Of a DNA stretch of 64,000 nucleotides, positions 16,376 through 26,400 are shown piece by piece. Both the position numbers and the translations under genes were made by a program. A model generated the notes under the pieces. The model searched no databases and was not told the origin of the DNA. It worked only from the letters and a program-made list of their open reading frames with translations. The first letter of the stretch is position 1, and each line of letters opens with the position of its first letter. This stretch comes from Chitinophaga agrisoli (lineage in GTDB: Bacteria; Bacteroidota; Bacteroidia; Chitinophagales; Chitinophagaceae): NCBI RefSeq assembly GCF_008386695.1, contig NZ_VUOC01000002.1, positions 1,356,481-1,420,480 on the forward strand, read 5' to 3'.

Positions 16376-17734
16376 ATGCCGGAATTTTCGCAGCAAGAGT
16401 GGGATAAGTTCTATGAGATCTTACAGTTCCTGGGTAAACACCCTTTTGATTCCCCGGACACGGACCGTTTAAAGGGCCTGGTCACTAAAATTCACAAAAC
16501 GGCTAAAAAGAGTATAAAACAAGCGGCGGCGGCCAGTCGTAAGGCGGCAAACCTGACAGCTGTGCAACAAACCACTGTTTTTAAGCTTTCTGTCAGGCGA
16601 TCGCCTGCCAATACCATTCCCATTCCGCTGCAACATGCACTGCCAAATGCGATCGTCTGTTATGCCTGCAGGATCCTTTACAGGGATCTACACCATCATT
16701 ACCACCGGTTATGCCCGGACTGTGCGGATATCCATCTGCAAAAAAAAGCGCAACGGCTGGAACTGAACGGCAGAACGGCTATCGTTACGGGCGCCCGTAT
16801 GAAGATAGGGTATGTAACAGCGCTGAAACTGCTGCGGGATGGCGCTACCGTAATTGCCACCACCCGCTTTGCGGCAGATGCGCTGCTGAACTATAGCCGG
16901 GAACCGGATTTTAATAGCTGGAAACACCGCCTGTTTATTTATAGCCTGGACCTTATTTCCATTCCACAACTCGAGCTATTCCTGCAATATGTACAGGATA
17001 ATTTTACCAGCCTGGATATGATCATTAACAATGCGGCGCAAACCATCTCCTACCCTGCGGCCTATTATAAACCGCTGCTGGACAAAGCAGCCGCGCTGGG
17101 CGCTGTTGCACAGGATGATCAATTACGGATGCTCGTGAGCCCCATGATGACCGCTCCGCTTCAAATTGAGGCAAATGAGCAGCTGCTGGCGGCACATACA
17201 TTCTTTCCCGCACACAAAACAGACACCTTCAATCAACCGCTTGATCTGCGTACCAGCAACTCCTGGACAATGAAACTGGAAGAAGTGGATACAGCGGAGG
17301 TACTATCTGCCAACCTGGTGAACAATATAGCGCCGTTCATGCTGAATAGCCGGCTGAAACCCATGCTGCTGCGCTCTGCATTTGCGGATAAATATATCAT
17401 CAACGTCAGCTCTTCCGAAGGGCAGTTCAGTTACAAGGGGAAAACCATCTATCACCCCCATACGAACATGACAAAGGCCGCCTTAAATATGATGACCCGC
17501 ACCAGTGGCCAGGACTATGCTGATGACGGTATTTATATGAATAGTGTGGATGTAGGCTGGGTATCCACCGGTAACCCCATTGAAAAACGCAGCCGCCTGG
17601 AAGAGAAAGGTATTATTCCGCCCCTTATGCTGGACGACGCCGCTGCCAGGATCTATGATCCGCTCTGCCGGGGCATGCAGGGCGAGGTATTGTTCGGGAA
17701 GTTGTTTAAGGACTATGTGGAAGTTAGCTGGTAA
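16376..17734 (+). CDS. Zinc-ribbon / short-chain dehydrogenase fusion
   Basis: A 452-residue protein. Residues 1-85 are helical and basic; 90-120 form a CxxC...CxxC zinc-ribbon-like motif (CYACRILYRD and LCPDC, with several His between). From about 130 an SDR domain begins with TGARMKIG and contains NNAAQ and NVSSSEGQ. At the catalytic lysine (NMTKAALNMM) the residue four places earlier, normally Tyr, is Thr, so the canonical YxxxK is absent. The open frame runs upstream into the tRNA, so ATG 16376 is the start. The 3' end overlaps the convergent nadR-like gene by 11 bases. Substrate unknown. Confidence 0.8.
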   Translation: MPEFSQQEWDKFYEILQFLGKHPFDSPDTDRLKGLVTKIHKTAKKSIKQAAAASRKAANLTAVQQTTVFKLSVRRSPANTIPIPLQHALPNAIVCYACRILYRDLHHHYHRLCPDCADIHLQKKAQRLELNGRTAIVTGARMKIGYVTALKLLRDGATVIATTRFAADALLNYSREPDFNSWKHRLFIYSLDLISIPQLELFLQYVQDNFTSLDMIINNAAQTISYPAAYYKPLLDKAAALGAVAQDDQLRMLVSPMMTAPLQIEANEQLLAAHTFFPAHKTDTFNQPLDLRTSNSWTMKLEEVDTAEVLSANLVNNIAPFMLNSRLKPMLLRSAFADKYIINVSSSEGQFSYKGKTIYHPHTNMTKAALNMMTRTSGQDYADDGIYMNSVDVGWVSTGNPIEKRSRLEEKGIIPPLMLDDAAARIYDPLCRGMQGEVLFGKLFKDYVEVSW

Positions 17735-18704
17735 TTAGCGCGTTCACCAATTCCACCGCCTTTGCGAACCGTTGATCCCAATCCCCCGATATTTCTACAT
17801 AAGAGATCCCGTATTGTGTTAACACCTGCCGGTGTGATGCATCCAGCAAATTCCGCTCTTTCTCGCTAAGACGTGTACCATCCTGGTAATAAGGCACATC
17901 ATTATTCAGATATAAATAAAGTGCAGCTTTGTTGGCAGCAAAAACTGACGGGCTTATCTGCAATGTTTCGTTGAAGGTAAAAGCAGCGTATGAGATGGTG
18001 GTGTGAATATCCGTATCAATGATCAGCAAAGGGCTGTTTCCGGCCATCATTGCTGTTATGCTGGCAGCATGCGCATCTGCCACCTTATACAGGTCCTGCA
18101 CGCTAAAATGATTCGAATCCGGGATCAGCTCACGGCCCGCCTCCATTACCGCGTTTGCATTGAAATGCGCTGCCAGCTTCATGGCCAGTGTAGTTTTACC
18201 GGTGGACTCCGTTCCCAGCAGCACGACTTTGGTAATATAACTCCGTTTTACGGCATCCGGCAAATACTCCCAGTAAGTCCACAGATCAGCCCTGATCTTA
18301 GTTGCGGACACCGGGAACAGATCCTTTTCCATATTGAAAGGGATATGCCGTATACCCATAAAACCTGCCACCAGGTCGCCATAAGGCTCTGAAGTGACCA
18401 CGATATTCCGGCCTGGCAATAATTGGCTGAATTGTGCCGCCCACAATTCAGCAACACCGGCATCCGTTTCGGAAGTATTTGGCAGCAGTGTTTCATCATA
18501 TTCAAAGACCGTTACCCTGATCCGTACACTGGCTGCAAAAGAGCTTTCTATCCAATGCTTCCGGGTAGCGGCGGGTATTGTTTCCTTTGTGCTGCAACAA
18601 ATAAGTACCGTAAGCTCATCGCAAACAGACAGGGCAAAACGGATCATGGCCTCATGACCCTTATGAAAAGGCATAAATTTCCCAAATACAAAACCCCTAT
18701 TCAT
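17724..18704 (-). CDS. nadR: NadR-type NMN adenylyltransferase / ribosylnicotinamide kinase
   Basis: Bifunctional enzyme of NAD salvage: the C-terminal kinase phosphorylates nicotinamide riboside to NMN and the N-terminal domain adenylates NMN to NAD+. The nucleotidyltransferase motif GKFMPFHKGHE is at 8-18, with the SxTxxR motif SATKIR at 133-138. The kinase P-loop GTESTGKT is at 164-171, followed by DTDIHTT. The helix-turn-helix domain of the enterobacterial protein is absent, as is usual outside that group. It overlaps pnuC by 8 bases and is the last gene of the TonB receptor-pnuC-nadR operon, so imported riboside is trapped by phosphorylation. Confidence 0.92.
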   Translation of the reverse strand: MNRGFVFGKFMPFHKGHEAMIRFALSVCDELTVLICCSTKETIPAATRKHWIESSFAASVRIRVTVFEYDETLLPNTSETDAGVAELWAAQFSQLLPGRNIVVTSEPYGDLVAGFMGIRHIPFNMEKDLFPVSATKIRADLWTYWEYLPDAVKRSYITKVVLLGTESTGKTTLAMKLAAHFNANAVMEAGRELIPDSNHFSVQDLYKVADAHAASITAMMAGNSPLLIIDTDIHTTISYAAFTFNETLQISPSVFAANKAALYLYLNNDVPYYQDGTRLSEKERNLLDASHRQVLTQYGISYVEISGDWDQRFAKAVELVNALITS

Positions 18705-19326
18705 ATACCAGTGCTTTTTTCCATGCTACGAGGCCCAAAATGGCCAGTCCCAGAAAGATCAGATATTCCAATGACAGGAAATAGACTCCCTTAACAAAAT
18801 AAAGCGTTACACATATCACATCTACCGCTATCCATAATACCCAGGTCTCTACCTGTTTTTGGGCCAACAGCATGGTAGCCAGGATGCTGGCCATCATCAC
18901 AAATGAATCGATATAAGGATAGGCGGCCGGCAAAAGAAAATAGCGCGGCAACCAAACATGTAAACGGCTGATCACACTGCCAATGGCCAATGCGCCTATC
19001 AGCAACAAAATACTATACCAGGCAATGCCATTGCGGGATAAGCGGCTCACGGGCAGCGTAGCCGACCTTGTTTGCCAGTTATACCAGCCAAACAGGGTAA
19101 CCACCAGGAAATAAACCTGCAGGAACATATCCGCATACAGCTGTACCTGGAAGAACAACACAAACAAGGCTATTTCATTGATGATGCCTGTGGGCCATGT
19201 GAGTACATTCGTTTTGGAAGCATAATAAACGGATATCAATCCCGATATCACCCCTATCAGCTCTATATAGCTGATCTGGTAGCCTATTATCCCGAATGCA
19301 ATATGATCAATATTAAAAAAGCTCAT
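18697..19326 (-). CDS. pnuC: PnuC-family nicotinamide riboside/NMN transporter
   Basis: Inner-membrane facilitator of 209 residues with about seven helices. Family landmarks are SVYYASKTNVLTWPTGIINE at about 32-51 and YADMFLQVYFLVVTLFGWYNW at 64-84 (key residues Asp, Gln, Trp). PnuC relatives carry nicotinamide riboside, thiamine (PnuT) or riboflavin, and the neighbour usually decides. A NadR kinase overlaps this gene here, favouring nicotinamide riboside. Its ATG overlaps the stop of the upstream receptor gene as ATGA, so the three genes are translationally coupled. Confidence 0.9.
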   Translation of the reverse strand: MSFFNIDHIAFGIIGYQISYIELIGVISGLISVYYASKTNVLTWPTGIINEIALFVLFFQVQLYADMFLQVYFLVVTLFGWYNWQTRSATLPVSRLSRNGIAWYSILLLIGALAIGSVISRLHVWLPRYFLLPAAYPYIDSFVMMASILATMLLAQKQVETWVLWIAVDVICVTLYFVKGVYFLSLEYLIFLGLAILGLVAWKKALVYE

Positions 19327-21308
19327 CAGAAAGTATATTTGAAAGCAACATATACATTTGCCGGCGCCTGTACAAAATAGCTCATTGATCCATCTGCCGC
19401 CAGGGCGCCATTGTTGTAATAACGCGCGTTGGACAGGTTATTGATGAATAAAGTAACAACATATTGCGGAAACGTGTATTGTATCCTGGCGTTGAACAAC
19501 GTGTAATCCCGGATAAGGCCCATATTGGCAAAATCGATATAAGAGCTGCTTTGATACCTGCCGGAAATGCCCGCCAGGAAACGCTGGCGCTGGTAAATAA
19601 TTTCCTGGTTGATGATCAGTGCCGGCGTCAGCACCGGTTTGAAAGCACCCGTTTGTTCCGTGATCTTGCTGTAGTTCCAGGAACTATTATTAACCAGGCT
19701 AAAAGACCTGCTTAACTGGTAGCTGGCAGATACTTCCATCCCTGTTCTGAAGCTGCTTTTAACATTATCAGTGAGTACCAGGCCGTTGGGGCCTATCTGC
19801 CCGTTGAGCACGATCTCATTTTTGAAGCGCATATAATAAGCATTCAGCTGCAGCGCCCCGCGATTTCCGCGGATCCGGGCCCCCAGCTCCTGGTCCACCA
19901 CAAACTCAGGGTCTTTGTTATAGATCAGTGGTTTTAACAGGCTATCTGCCACCAGGTCGTCATTGCCTCCAAAAATATCATTCCGGGTAGGCTCCCGGCC
20001 GGTGCGGCCAATGCTGTAGTAAATGCTGGCCTGTTTGCTAACGGCATAACTGATACCCGCTCTGGGATTCAGGAAATGCCATTCCAGCCTTTCCAATGGC
20101 ACGCTACCCCTATATTGAAAACCGGCATAACGGTATTGCAGATCCGTATAAAAAGTGAAGCCGCCCAGGTAGTATTCAAGTTTGCTAAAGGCGCTTAGTT
20201 CCTGTTTATAGCCGCTGTTCCGGTACAGCTCACCCGCCACATCATCTACCCCCTTATGCTGCCTGGTATACCAGTTACCATGGATGCCGGTGGTCCATTT
20301 GTTATGTGTATGCGTTAAGGTGTAATTGCTAAAGAGGCCCACAAAATGAGAGCGGAAGTTATAGTGAAACAACTCGCCATTGGAAGGCAGACCTATAAAA
20401 TTGTTGCCGTCAAAGCCATACCCGCCTTTCAGGTAGGTATAGTAAATGCTGGAGATGATGCTGGCATGCATTGAGGGGTGCCATTGATGCTGCAGCTGCG
20501 CCAGCCCCTGGAAAAATGCGTCCTTCTCCGCTTTTGTATTCGCATTGGTTTTCCGGTTAATGGAAATGAGGCTGTCAGCCACCGGCAGCCAGGCCATCCC
20601 ATTCCTTTGATGCCCGGCCATAATGTTAAGCTTCCAGATACTTTTATCATAAAACAGGCCCCCGCTGGCAAACAGGGACCGGGAGTTATTGAAGGCATTT
20701 TCCTTGTAGCCATCCGTATACACCTGCGAGGCGCGCAGATACATAGCTCCATGCTTTTTAAGACCGCTTTTATACTCGCCAAAAGCCCGCAGGCTGTTAT
20801 AGGACCCATATCCCGCGCCCAGCGTAAAGCCTGCAGAATCCGTAAGATCAGGCGAAAAAAGCTGCACACTGCCGGCATAGCTGGCTACGCCATTTTGAGA
20901 AGTGCCGGTACCGCGCTGGATCTGCACGCGGCTAATGGAGTTCAGTATGTCCGGGTAATTGGAGAAATACGCGCCCTGGTCTTCCGGCTCGTTCAATGGC
21001 ATCCCGTCCAGGGTGGTATTGATCCTGGTTTGATCGATACCGCGTAAACGGTAGTAGGAATATCCCTGTTGGCTGCCCGCATCGGAATATACGGTGATAG
21101 CGGGTGTTTCCGACAACAGAAAAGATGGTTCCTGGCCAATATTCTTTGCCTGTATAGCCGTTTTGCCCAGGTTCAGAAAACTAACCGGGGTAGCTTTATT
21201 GGCTTGGTAAATAACTATTTCATCCAGGTGTTTAATACTGTCTGATTGTGCATAGGCGCTCATGCCACCCAATAGGCAGAACAGGGCCAACGTAAAAATT
21301 ATCTTCAT
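19326..21308 (-). CDS. TonB-dependent outer-membrane receptor of the pnuC-nadR operon
   Basis: Outer-membrane transporter of 660 residues, of the classical (non-SusC) TonB-dependent type. A signal peptide is cleaved near AYAQ (residue 21), then a TonB-box-like LDEIVIY. The plug domain carries YYRLRGIDQTRINTTLDGMP and IQRGTGTSQNG; the barrel ends in KYTF with the terminal Phe typical of the class. It has no carboxypeptidase-like or STN domain. As first gene of an overlapping operon with pnuC and nadR it very probably imports a pyridine nucleoside or nucleotide across the outer membrane. The 5' region was checked for thiamine and NAD riboswitch features; none was recognised. Confidence 0.9.
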   Translation of the reverse strand: MKIIFTLALFCLLGGMSAYAQSDSIKHLDEIVIYQANKATPVSFLNLGKTAIQAKNIGQEPSFLLSETPAITVYSDAGSQQGYSYYRLRGIDQTRINTTLDGMPLNEPEDQGAYFSNYPDILNSISRVQIQRGTGTSQNGVASYAGSVQLFSPDLTDSAGFTLGAGYGSYNSLRAFGEYKSGLKKHGAMYLRASQVYTDGYKENAFNNSRSLFASGGLFYDKSIWKLNIMAGHQRNGMAWLPVADSLISINRKTNANTKAEKDAFFQGLAQLQHQWHPSMHASIISSIYYTYLKGGYGFDGNNFIGLPSNGELFHYNFRSHFVGLFSNYTLTHTHNKWTTGIHGNWYTRQHKGVDDVAGELYRNSGYKQELSAFSKLEYYLGGFTFYTDLQYRYAGFQYRGSVPLERLEWHFLNPRAGISYAVSKQASIYYSIGRTGREPTRNDIFGGNDDLVADSLLKPLIYNKDPEFVVDQELGARIRGNRGALQLNAYYMRFKNEIVLNGQIGPNGLVLTDNVKSSFRTGMEVSASYQLSRSFSLVNNSSWNYSKITEQTGAFKPVLTPALIINQEIIYQRQRFLAGISGRYQSSSYIDFANMGLIRDYTLFNARIQYTFPQYVVTLFINNLSNARYYNNGALAADGSMSYFVQAPANVYVAFKYTF

Positions 21309-21427
21309 ATAAATATTAAGCCCACCTCAATTAGGAGATTACCTGGGGTGATATTGTCCCATGAGTTAAAATTACAATATTTATTTAATTGGCCAATTGT
21401 CCTGGTTTGAATAATTATATATAAAAA

Positions 21428-21464
21428 GCCGGGCGCCCCAGGAAAATATCCCAGGGCGCCCGGC
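21428..21464 (-). terminator. Intrinsic terminator of the second SusCD operon
   Basis: GCCGGGCGCCC at 21428-21438 pairs perfectly with GGGCGCCCGGC at 21454-21464. Read on the minus strand the hairpin is followed by TTTTT. It lies just after the SusD stop at 21482. Confidence 0.88.
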
Positions 21465-21481
21465 CACAGATATGCATAGTC

Positions 21482-23383
21482 TTAATTCTGCGCGTCTATC
21501 GCCTCCTGCAAATTATCAATAGGCGGTTTGTTGAACTCATATCCTGAATAACCGAAGTTCTGGTTAAGCTGGCCTTCCCTGTTGGCGTTTATTTCCGCCT
21601 GGGATATGGGCCACAGGATGTGGTAGGGACTTGCCGTGAAGGTAGCGCCATACACGGTCTTTACGCCTTTATTATAAAAATTGTTATACTTCGTAACACG
21701 TTCATACCAGTAGCTGCTTTTAGACAGATCCGCCACGGTGTATGTTTTGCCAAATTCATCCGCCTTATGCGTGAGGGCGAAGATATAGGATACGCGGCTC
21801 AGTTCCATATGCCGCAGCTCTTCATAAAAAAGCTCCCTGGCCCTTTCGTCCATGATGGTTCCCATGGTAATATCCGCAGCTGAATACATTTTTGTGCAAT
21901 GCGCCCGGCGGCGGATGGTATTCAGGTCTTCCGCAGCAGCGCCCTTATCGCCTTTCCAGAAATAGGCCTCTGCACGCAGCAGGTAGGTTTCCGCCAGCCT
22001 GTATATGTACCAGTCAGCGGCGCCCCCGCTATAGTTATCCACGGTCTCGCTCCGGGGTGATTCTATCCACACTTTATAATGCGGCCAGTCATACCAGCAG
22101 CGGATGGTATCTGTTACCAGCAGCTTACCAGCGCTGTTATATTTCTCCAGCGGCTTTCCATAATACGGATCTCCGGATGTGAGCAGGGAAGGATTGTTAT
22201 ACACCATGTCTTCCATCCGCATCCAGTTACCGGTAGTGGAGCTGTGGCGCAGATCGTCTGTATCATCCCAGATACTGTTGGTGCTGTACCAGGTGGGTCT
22301 TAATATGCCAACACCCCGGCCATAGGTCTTGCGCAGATCAATCTTATCATGCGTTTGGGTATAGCTGGTACTTGTACCGGACTTGCCGGAAGGGGTATTG
22401 ATCAGCTGATTGCCGGTGCCTGAAATAAAGGGCAGTACGTTCCTCATGACGATCAGATCCTGCCGGCTGTTGGCAAAATCTTCCCGGTCAATAATATTAT
22501 AGATCGTTTCCTTATTGGTAGCAATGGATTTGTTGGGGCCACGGTGCAGGTCCCAGATCACGTTCCTGGTGATGTTATGCACGGCTGGCATGGGGTTTAC
22601 AAAGGTACCAAACGGCGCCTCCATCAGGGAATATCCGGAACTGGTGATAAGGCTGTTAGCCACCGCTATAGCTTTGTCGAATTCCCCAACGGCCAGGTAA
22701 CATTTGATCAACAGTTGCTGACAGGCGCCTTTGGTGACCATTCCAAAATCGCCGGTAGCCGGTACATGTTCCACCGCAAACTCCATGTCTTTTACTATCT
22801 GTTGCAAGATCACTTCCCTTTTGGTAGAGCGGAAATTGAATTTGGGAGAGGTGATCTCTTTTGTGAGCAGCGGCACATCCCCAAAATCAAATACCAGCCA
22901 GAGATAGCGGAAAGCGCGGTGAAAATATGCCATGCCCAGGATCTGATCCCGTAAAGTAGGGTCCAACCCAGGTACCTTATCCACGTTGGATATGATGGTG
23001 TTTGCATATTTAACGCCTTTATATCCTTCAAACCAGAAAAAATCAATTTTATTGGTATTGAGATCGTTGTTATTGGAGGTAGGCGTGATCAGGGCATTTA
23101 AGTCCTGCGCCGGCCCGGATTTATCGGTAGTGCCGATGACAGCCACATCTGAGAAAATGAGGTCTGTGACAATGGGCGCCGCCTCTCCTGTCCATACATG
23201 GCTAAGGTTCCTGTTGCAGCTGGTAATGGCAGCCTCCAGCCCTTCCCTGGAAGTGAAGGTGATAGTAGGCTCATAAAAGGACAGCGGATCCGGTTTCAGC
23301 CAGCTTTTTGAACAGCTCATTGGCAGTTGTACAGCTATCAGCAGTAATAAAATCCTGGCAGTTTTATATAGTGTGATCTTCAT
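21482..23383 (-). CDS. SusD/RagB-family lipoprotein
   Basis: Surface nutrient-binding lipoprotein of 633 residues, longer than most SusD proteins. A lipoprotein signal ends at QLPMSC with Cys24. Helical TPR-like parts include LGMAYFHRAFRYLWLVFDFG. The C-terminal block has YIYRLAETYLLRAEAYFWKG and DERARELFYEELRHMELSRV, both typical of the family. It follows SusC by 21 bases and is the last gene of the operon. No enzyme is linked, so the ligand is unknown. Confidence 0.92.
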   Translation of the reverse strand: MKITLYKTARILLLLIAVQLPMSCSKSWLKPDPLSFYEPTITFTSREGLEAAITSCNRNLSHVWTGEAAPIVTDLIFSDVAVIGTTDKSGPAQDLNALITPTSNNNDLNTNKIDFFWFEGYKGVKYANTIISNVDKVPGLDPTLRDQILGMAYFHRAFRYLWLVFDFGDVPLLTKEITSPKFNFRSTKREVILQQIVKDMEFAVEHVPATGDFGMVTKGACQQLLIKCYLAVGEFDKAIAVANSLITSSGYSLMEAPFGTFVNPMPAVHNITRNVIWDLHRGPNKSIATNKETIYNIIDREDFANSRQDLIVMRNVLPFISGTGNQLINTPSGKSGTSTSYTQTHDKIDLRKTYGRGVGILRPTWYSTNSIWDDTDDLRHSSTTGNWMRMEDMVYNNPSLLTSGDPYYGKPLEKYNSAGKLLVTDTIRCWYDWPHYKVWIESPRSETVDNYSGGAADWYIYRLAETYLLRAEAYFWKGDKGAAAEDLNTIRRRAHCTKMYSAADITMGTIMDERARELFYEELRHMELSRVSYIFALTHKADEFGKTYTVADLSKSSYWYERVTKYNNFYNKGVKTVYGATFTASPYHILWPISQAEINANREGQLNQNFGYSGYEFNKPPIDNLQEAIDAQN

Positions 23384-23404
23384 GTTGAACTCTGTTTAAT
23401 ACTT

Positions 23405-26400
23405 TTAAAAAGTGGCAGTAAGCCCTACTGTATAATACCTGGGCATCAGGTCCGTAGTTTCAGGATCCCAGTACTCCCATTTCCTGGCCCATACTATTGC
23501 ATTGCGTACGCCTGCATAGATCTTGAACTGGCTCATATCCAGCCTCCGGGCTATAGCTGTGGGCAGCGAATAAGAGATGGATACATTATCCAGGCGGATA
23601 TATGTTTTATCAATTGCGCGCTTAGGCGTTATATTCTGCACATTAGTGGAGTTGAGCCTGGCGTAGGTATCAGACGGGTGATCCGGCGTCCAGTATTTCC
23701 GCACATAGGAGCTGCTCCAGGTGGTGCCTGCGCCAAAATTATTCAGGTAATCATCAGAAATTGCCTTATGCCCCCAGTTAGCGTACATATTGAAGGATAC
23801 TTCAAAGTTCCTGAACAGGGTGAAATCATTGCGCAGCCCCCAGCGAAAACGTGGGGTGGTGTAACCCAGGAACTGTTTATCTTCATTCGTATATTTTCCG
23901 TCACCGTTCACATCCTCCACTTTCACATCCCCGGGTATTTCGCCGTATTTGGCAGCCTGCTCCCTTTCGCTTTCCTGCCATATGCCCTGTACCTTATAAT
24001 CCCATATGGTGGCAATATCATGCCCAATGAACCATTTGTTGGATATATCATCAATCTCCCTGGATCCCGTTACTTTGCCGTTGGCGTCTACCACATCCTC
24101 ATACGTATAGTATAGGTGTTTGATCTGGTTCCTGTTAGCGGATAAATTGAACGTGGTGGTCCATTCAAAGTTCTTCCTATCCATGTTCAGCGAGGTAAGC
24201 CCCAGCTCGAAACCCTTGTTCACCACTTCACCCAGGTTGGTAGTTACAACGGTGAACCCGGTAAAATCAGGCAGGTTCTGGTCCATGAGTAGGTCTGTAG
24301 TTGGCATATTATAGAACTCCAGGTTACCCGTGATACGGTTCTTGAGGAAACCAAAGTCCAGTCCTATGTTCCAGGCTGAGGTAGCCTCCCATTTCAGGTT
24401 GTAGTTGGCCATCCGGTCCACGTACAATTGTGACAGTTCATATACTGTGCCATCCGGCTGCACGTATGGATAACGCCCGGTACCAGTGGTAAGGTTAGAT
24501 AAGGCCTGGTATATATCGATGGAACGGTTACCGTTCATGCCCCAGGACAAGCGCAGCTTGCCGGTGCTCATGGGCGCCCAGTGGAAAAAGCTTTCGTTGG
24601 CGAAATTCCACGCAAACGCCAGCGAGGGGAATGTAGCCCTTGGATTAGACGCGCCAAATGCGGAGTACCCATCCCGGCGTATAGACGCGGTTAGCATATA
24701 CCGGTTATCGTATGAGTAGAACAAGCGGGCCATCAGCGCATCGCCGGTGCTTCTACGGTCATCACTGCTGACAGTGGTCTTTAAAGGATTACCGGCGCCC
24801 ACGTTATGAAAGCCCAGGGCGTCTGTTGGGGAAAAATCCCTGGCCACGATCTTATCTTCCCATGACCGGTGCTCCTCCGCATTCTGTAAGAGCGTTACCT
24901 TCACGCTATGCTTTTTTGCAAAAGTGTAGTCCCATGAAATGATGTTATCTATCTGCCAATCAAATTTCTTTTCATTTTCCCGCACCACTTTGCCATTATC
25001 CGTCCACAAGGGGTTCAGCGCAGACTCGTGATACCTGTAATAGAACCACTGCATGCGCGGGGAGAAGTTCAGCTGGTAAGAGATATTAAAAGGCAGTTTA
25101 ATAGTCTGGTAAAGGGTGGTGTTTAAAACGGTAAATCCCCTTTCATACTGTTTATACTGGTTATTGTAAGCCGTACTTGTACCATGGTTCACGCTGGCTC
25201 CCATGGGATAGGGATCCAATATTCCGTTGGAGTCATAAGGTAGTGCAAAAGGCGAATTATTGATGATCTGGCCTTTCCAGTCTGTAACGAGGTTGCCGTC
25301 GTTGTTATCCGGGTCCCGGTCTGTACGGTCCTGGAAATTGATGTTCACGCCGGTATGCATCCACTTGTTCACCTTTCCGTCTAATTTGATGTTACCTCTG
25401 TAGGCGCGGTATTTATCCCCCACCACAATGCCCTCGTTATTCAGGTAGCCCAGTGACATATAATAATTGACCGCATCCTTATGCCTGCCGGAAAAGCTTA
25501 CGTTATAGTTCTGCTGTAATCCGTGCTGGAAAGAGTGGTCGAACCAGTCATAGGTCTGGCCTTTAGCATAGTTTGCCCGCTCTTTGTCAAACAGGCCTAT
25601 ACGCTGCAGCCAGATATCGTCCGGGCTGCCGGTGAGGGCGTCATAAGCCAGCCAGTCATCCATTGAAATACCGTATTTCGCCAGATTTTCGGTCGTGGGT
25701 TTCACATATTTTGCCGGGGTGGCCCACCGGGAGGTACTGTTAAACAGGTCCGTACGGTAGTTCAGGTAGCCCTGCGCGTCATACACGGGCCTTTTTTTGC
25801 CCAGCACGCCTACACCGGTACTGGCGTCAAAGCGGATGGTGGGTTTATCTGTTGCGCCTTTTTTCGTGGTGATGATGACCACGCCGTTAGCCGATTTGGC
25901 GCCATAAATGGCGGCGGCGGAGGCATCTTTCAGCACATCAAAGTGTTCTATGTCCTGGGGATTTATTTCAGAGAGCTCTCCAAAGAATATAACGCCATCC
26001 AGCACAATGAGCGGGTCATTGCTGGCCTTCAGGGACCGTTGGCCGCGTACCTGCATTTCGCCCCCGCCTTTTGCGGCGTTATTCTGCTGAACAGATAGCC
26101 CCGGTATGCCACTCCGCAGCAGGTCCTGTACGGAGCGCGGGCTTTCTTTTTGCAGTTTGGCCGTCTTTAGCTGGCTGATAGCGCCGGTAAGATCTTTCTT
26201 CTGCATGGTGCCATAGCCCACTACCACCACCTCATTCATGTTTTGCTGCTGGTTCTTTAGCTGCACCCGCAGGGAGAAATCGGCGCCGGCCTTGAGCGTA
26301 TAACCGGAAATAATTTGCGTTTCAAACCCAATGAAGGAAAAAGTAAAACTGTATCCAGCTCCCGCGGGTAAACGGTTAAAGGTAAAAACGCCGCTGCTGT

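Noticed and set aside
20478-21047. A 189-codon plus-strand frame inside the TonB receptor gene
   Set aside because: Antisense shadow of a well-supported receptor gene.
21309-21427. Possible riboswitch before the TonB receptor-pnuC-nadR operon
   Set aside because: I looked for thiamine-box, nadA-type and pnuC-type riboswitch features and saw only a weak CACC/GGTG pairing; not enough for a call.
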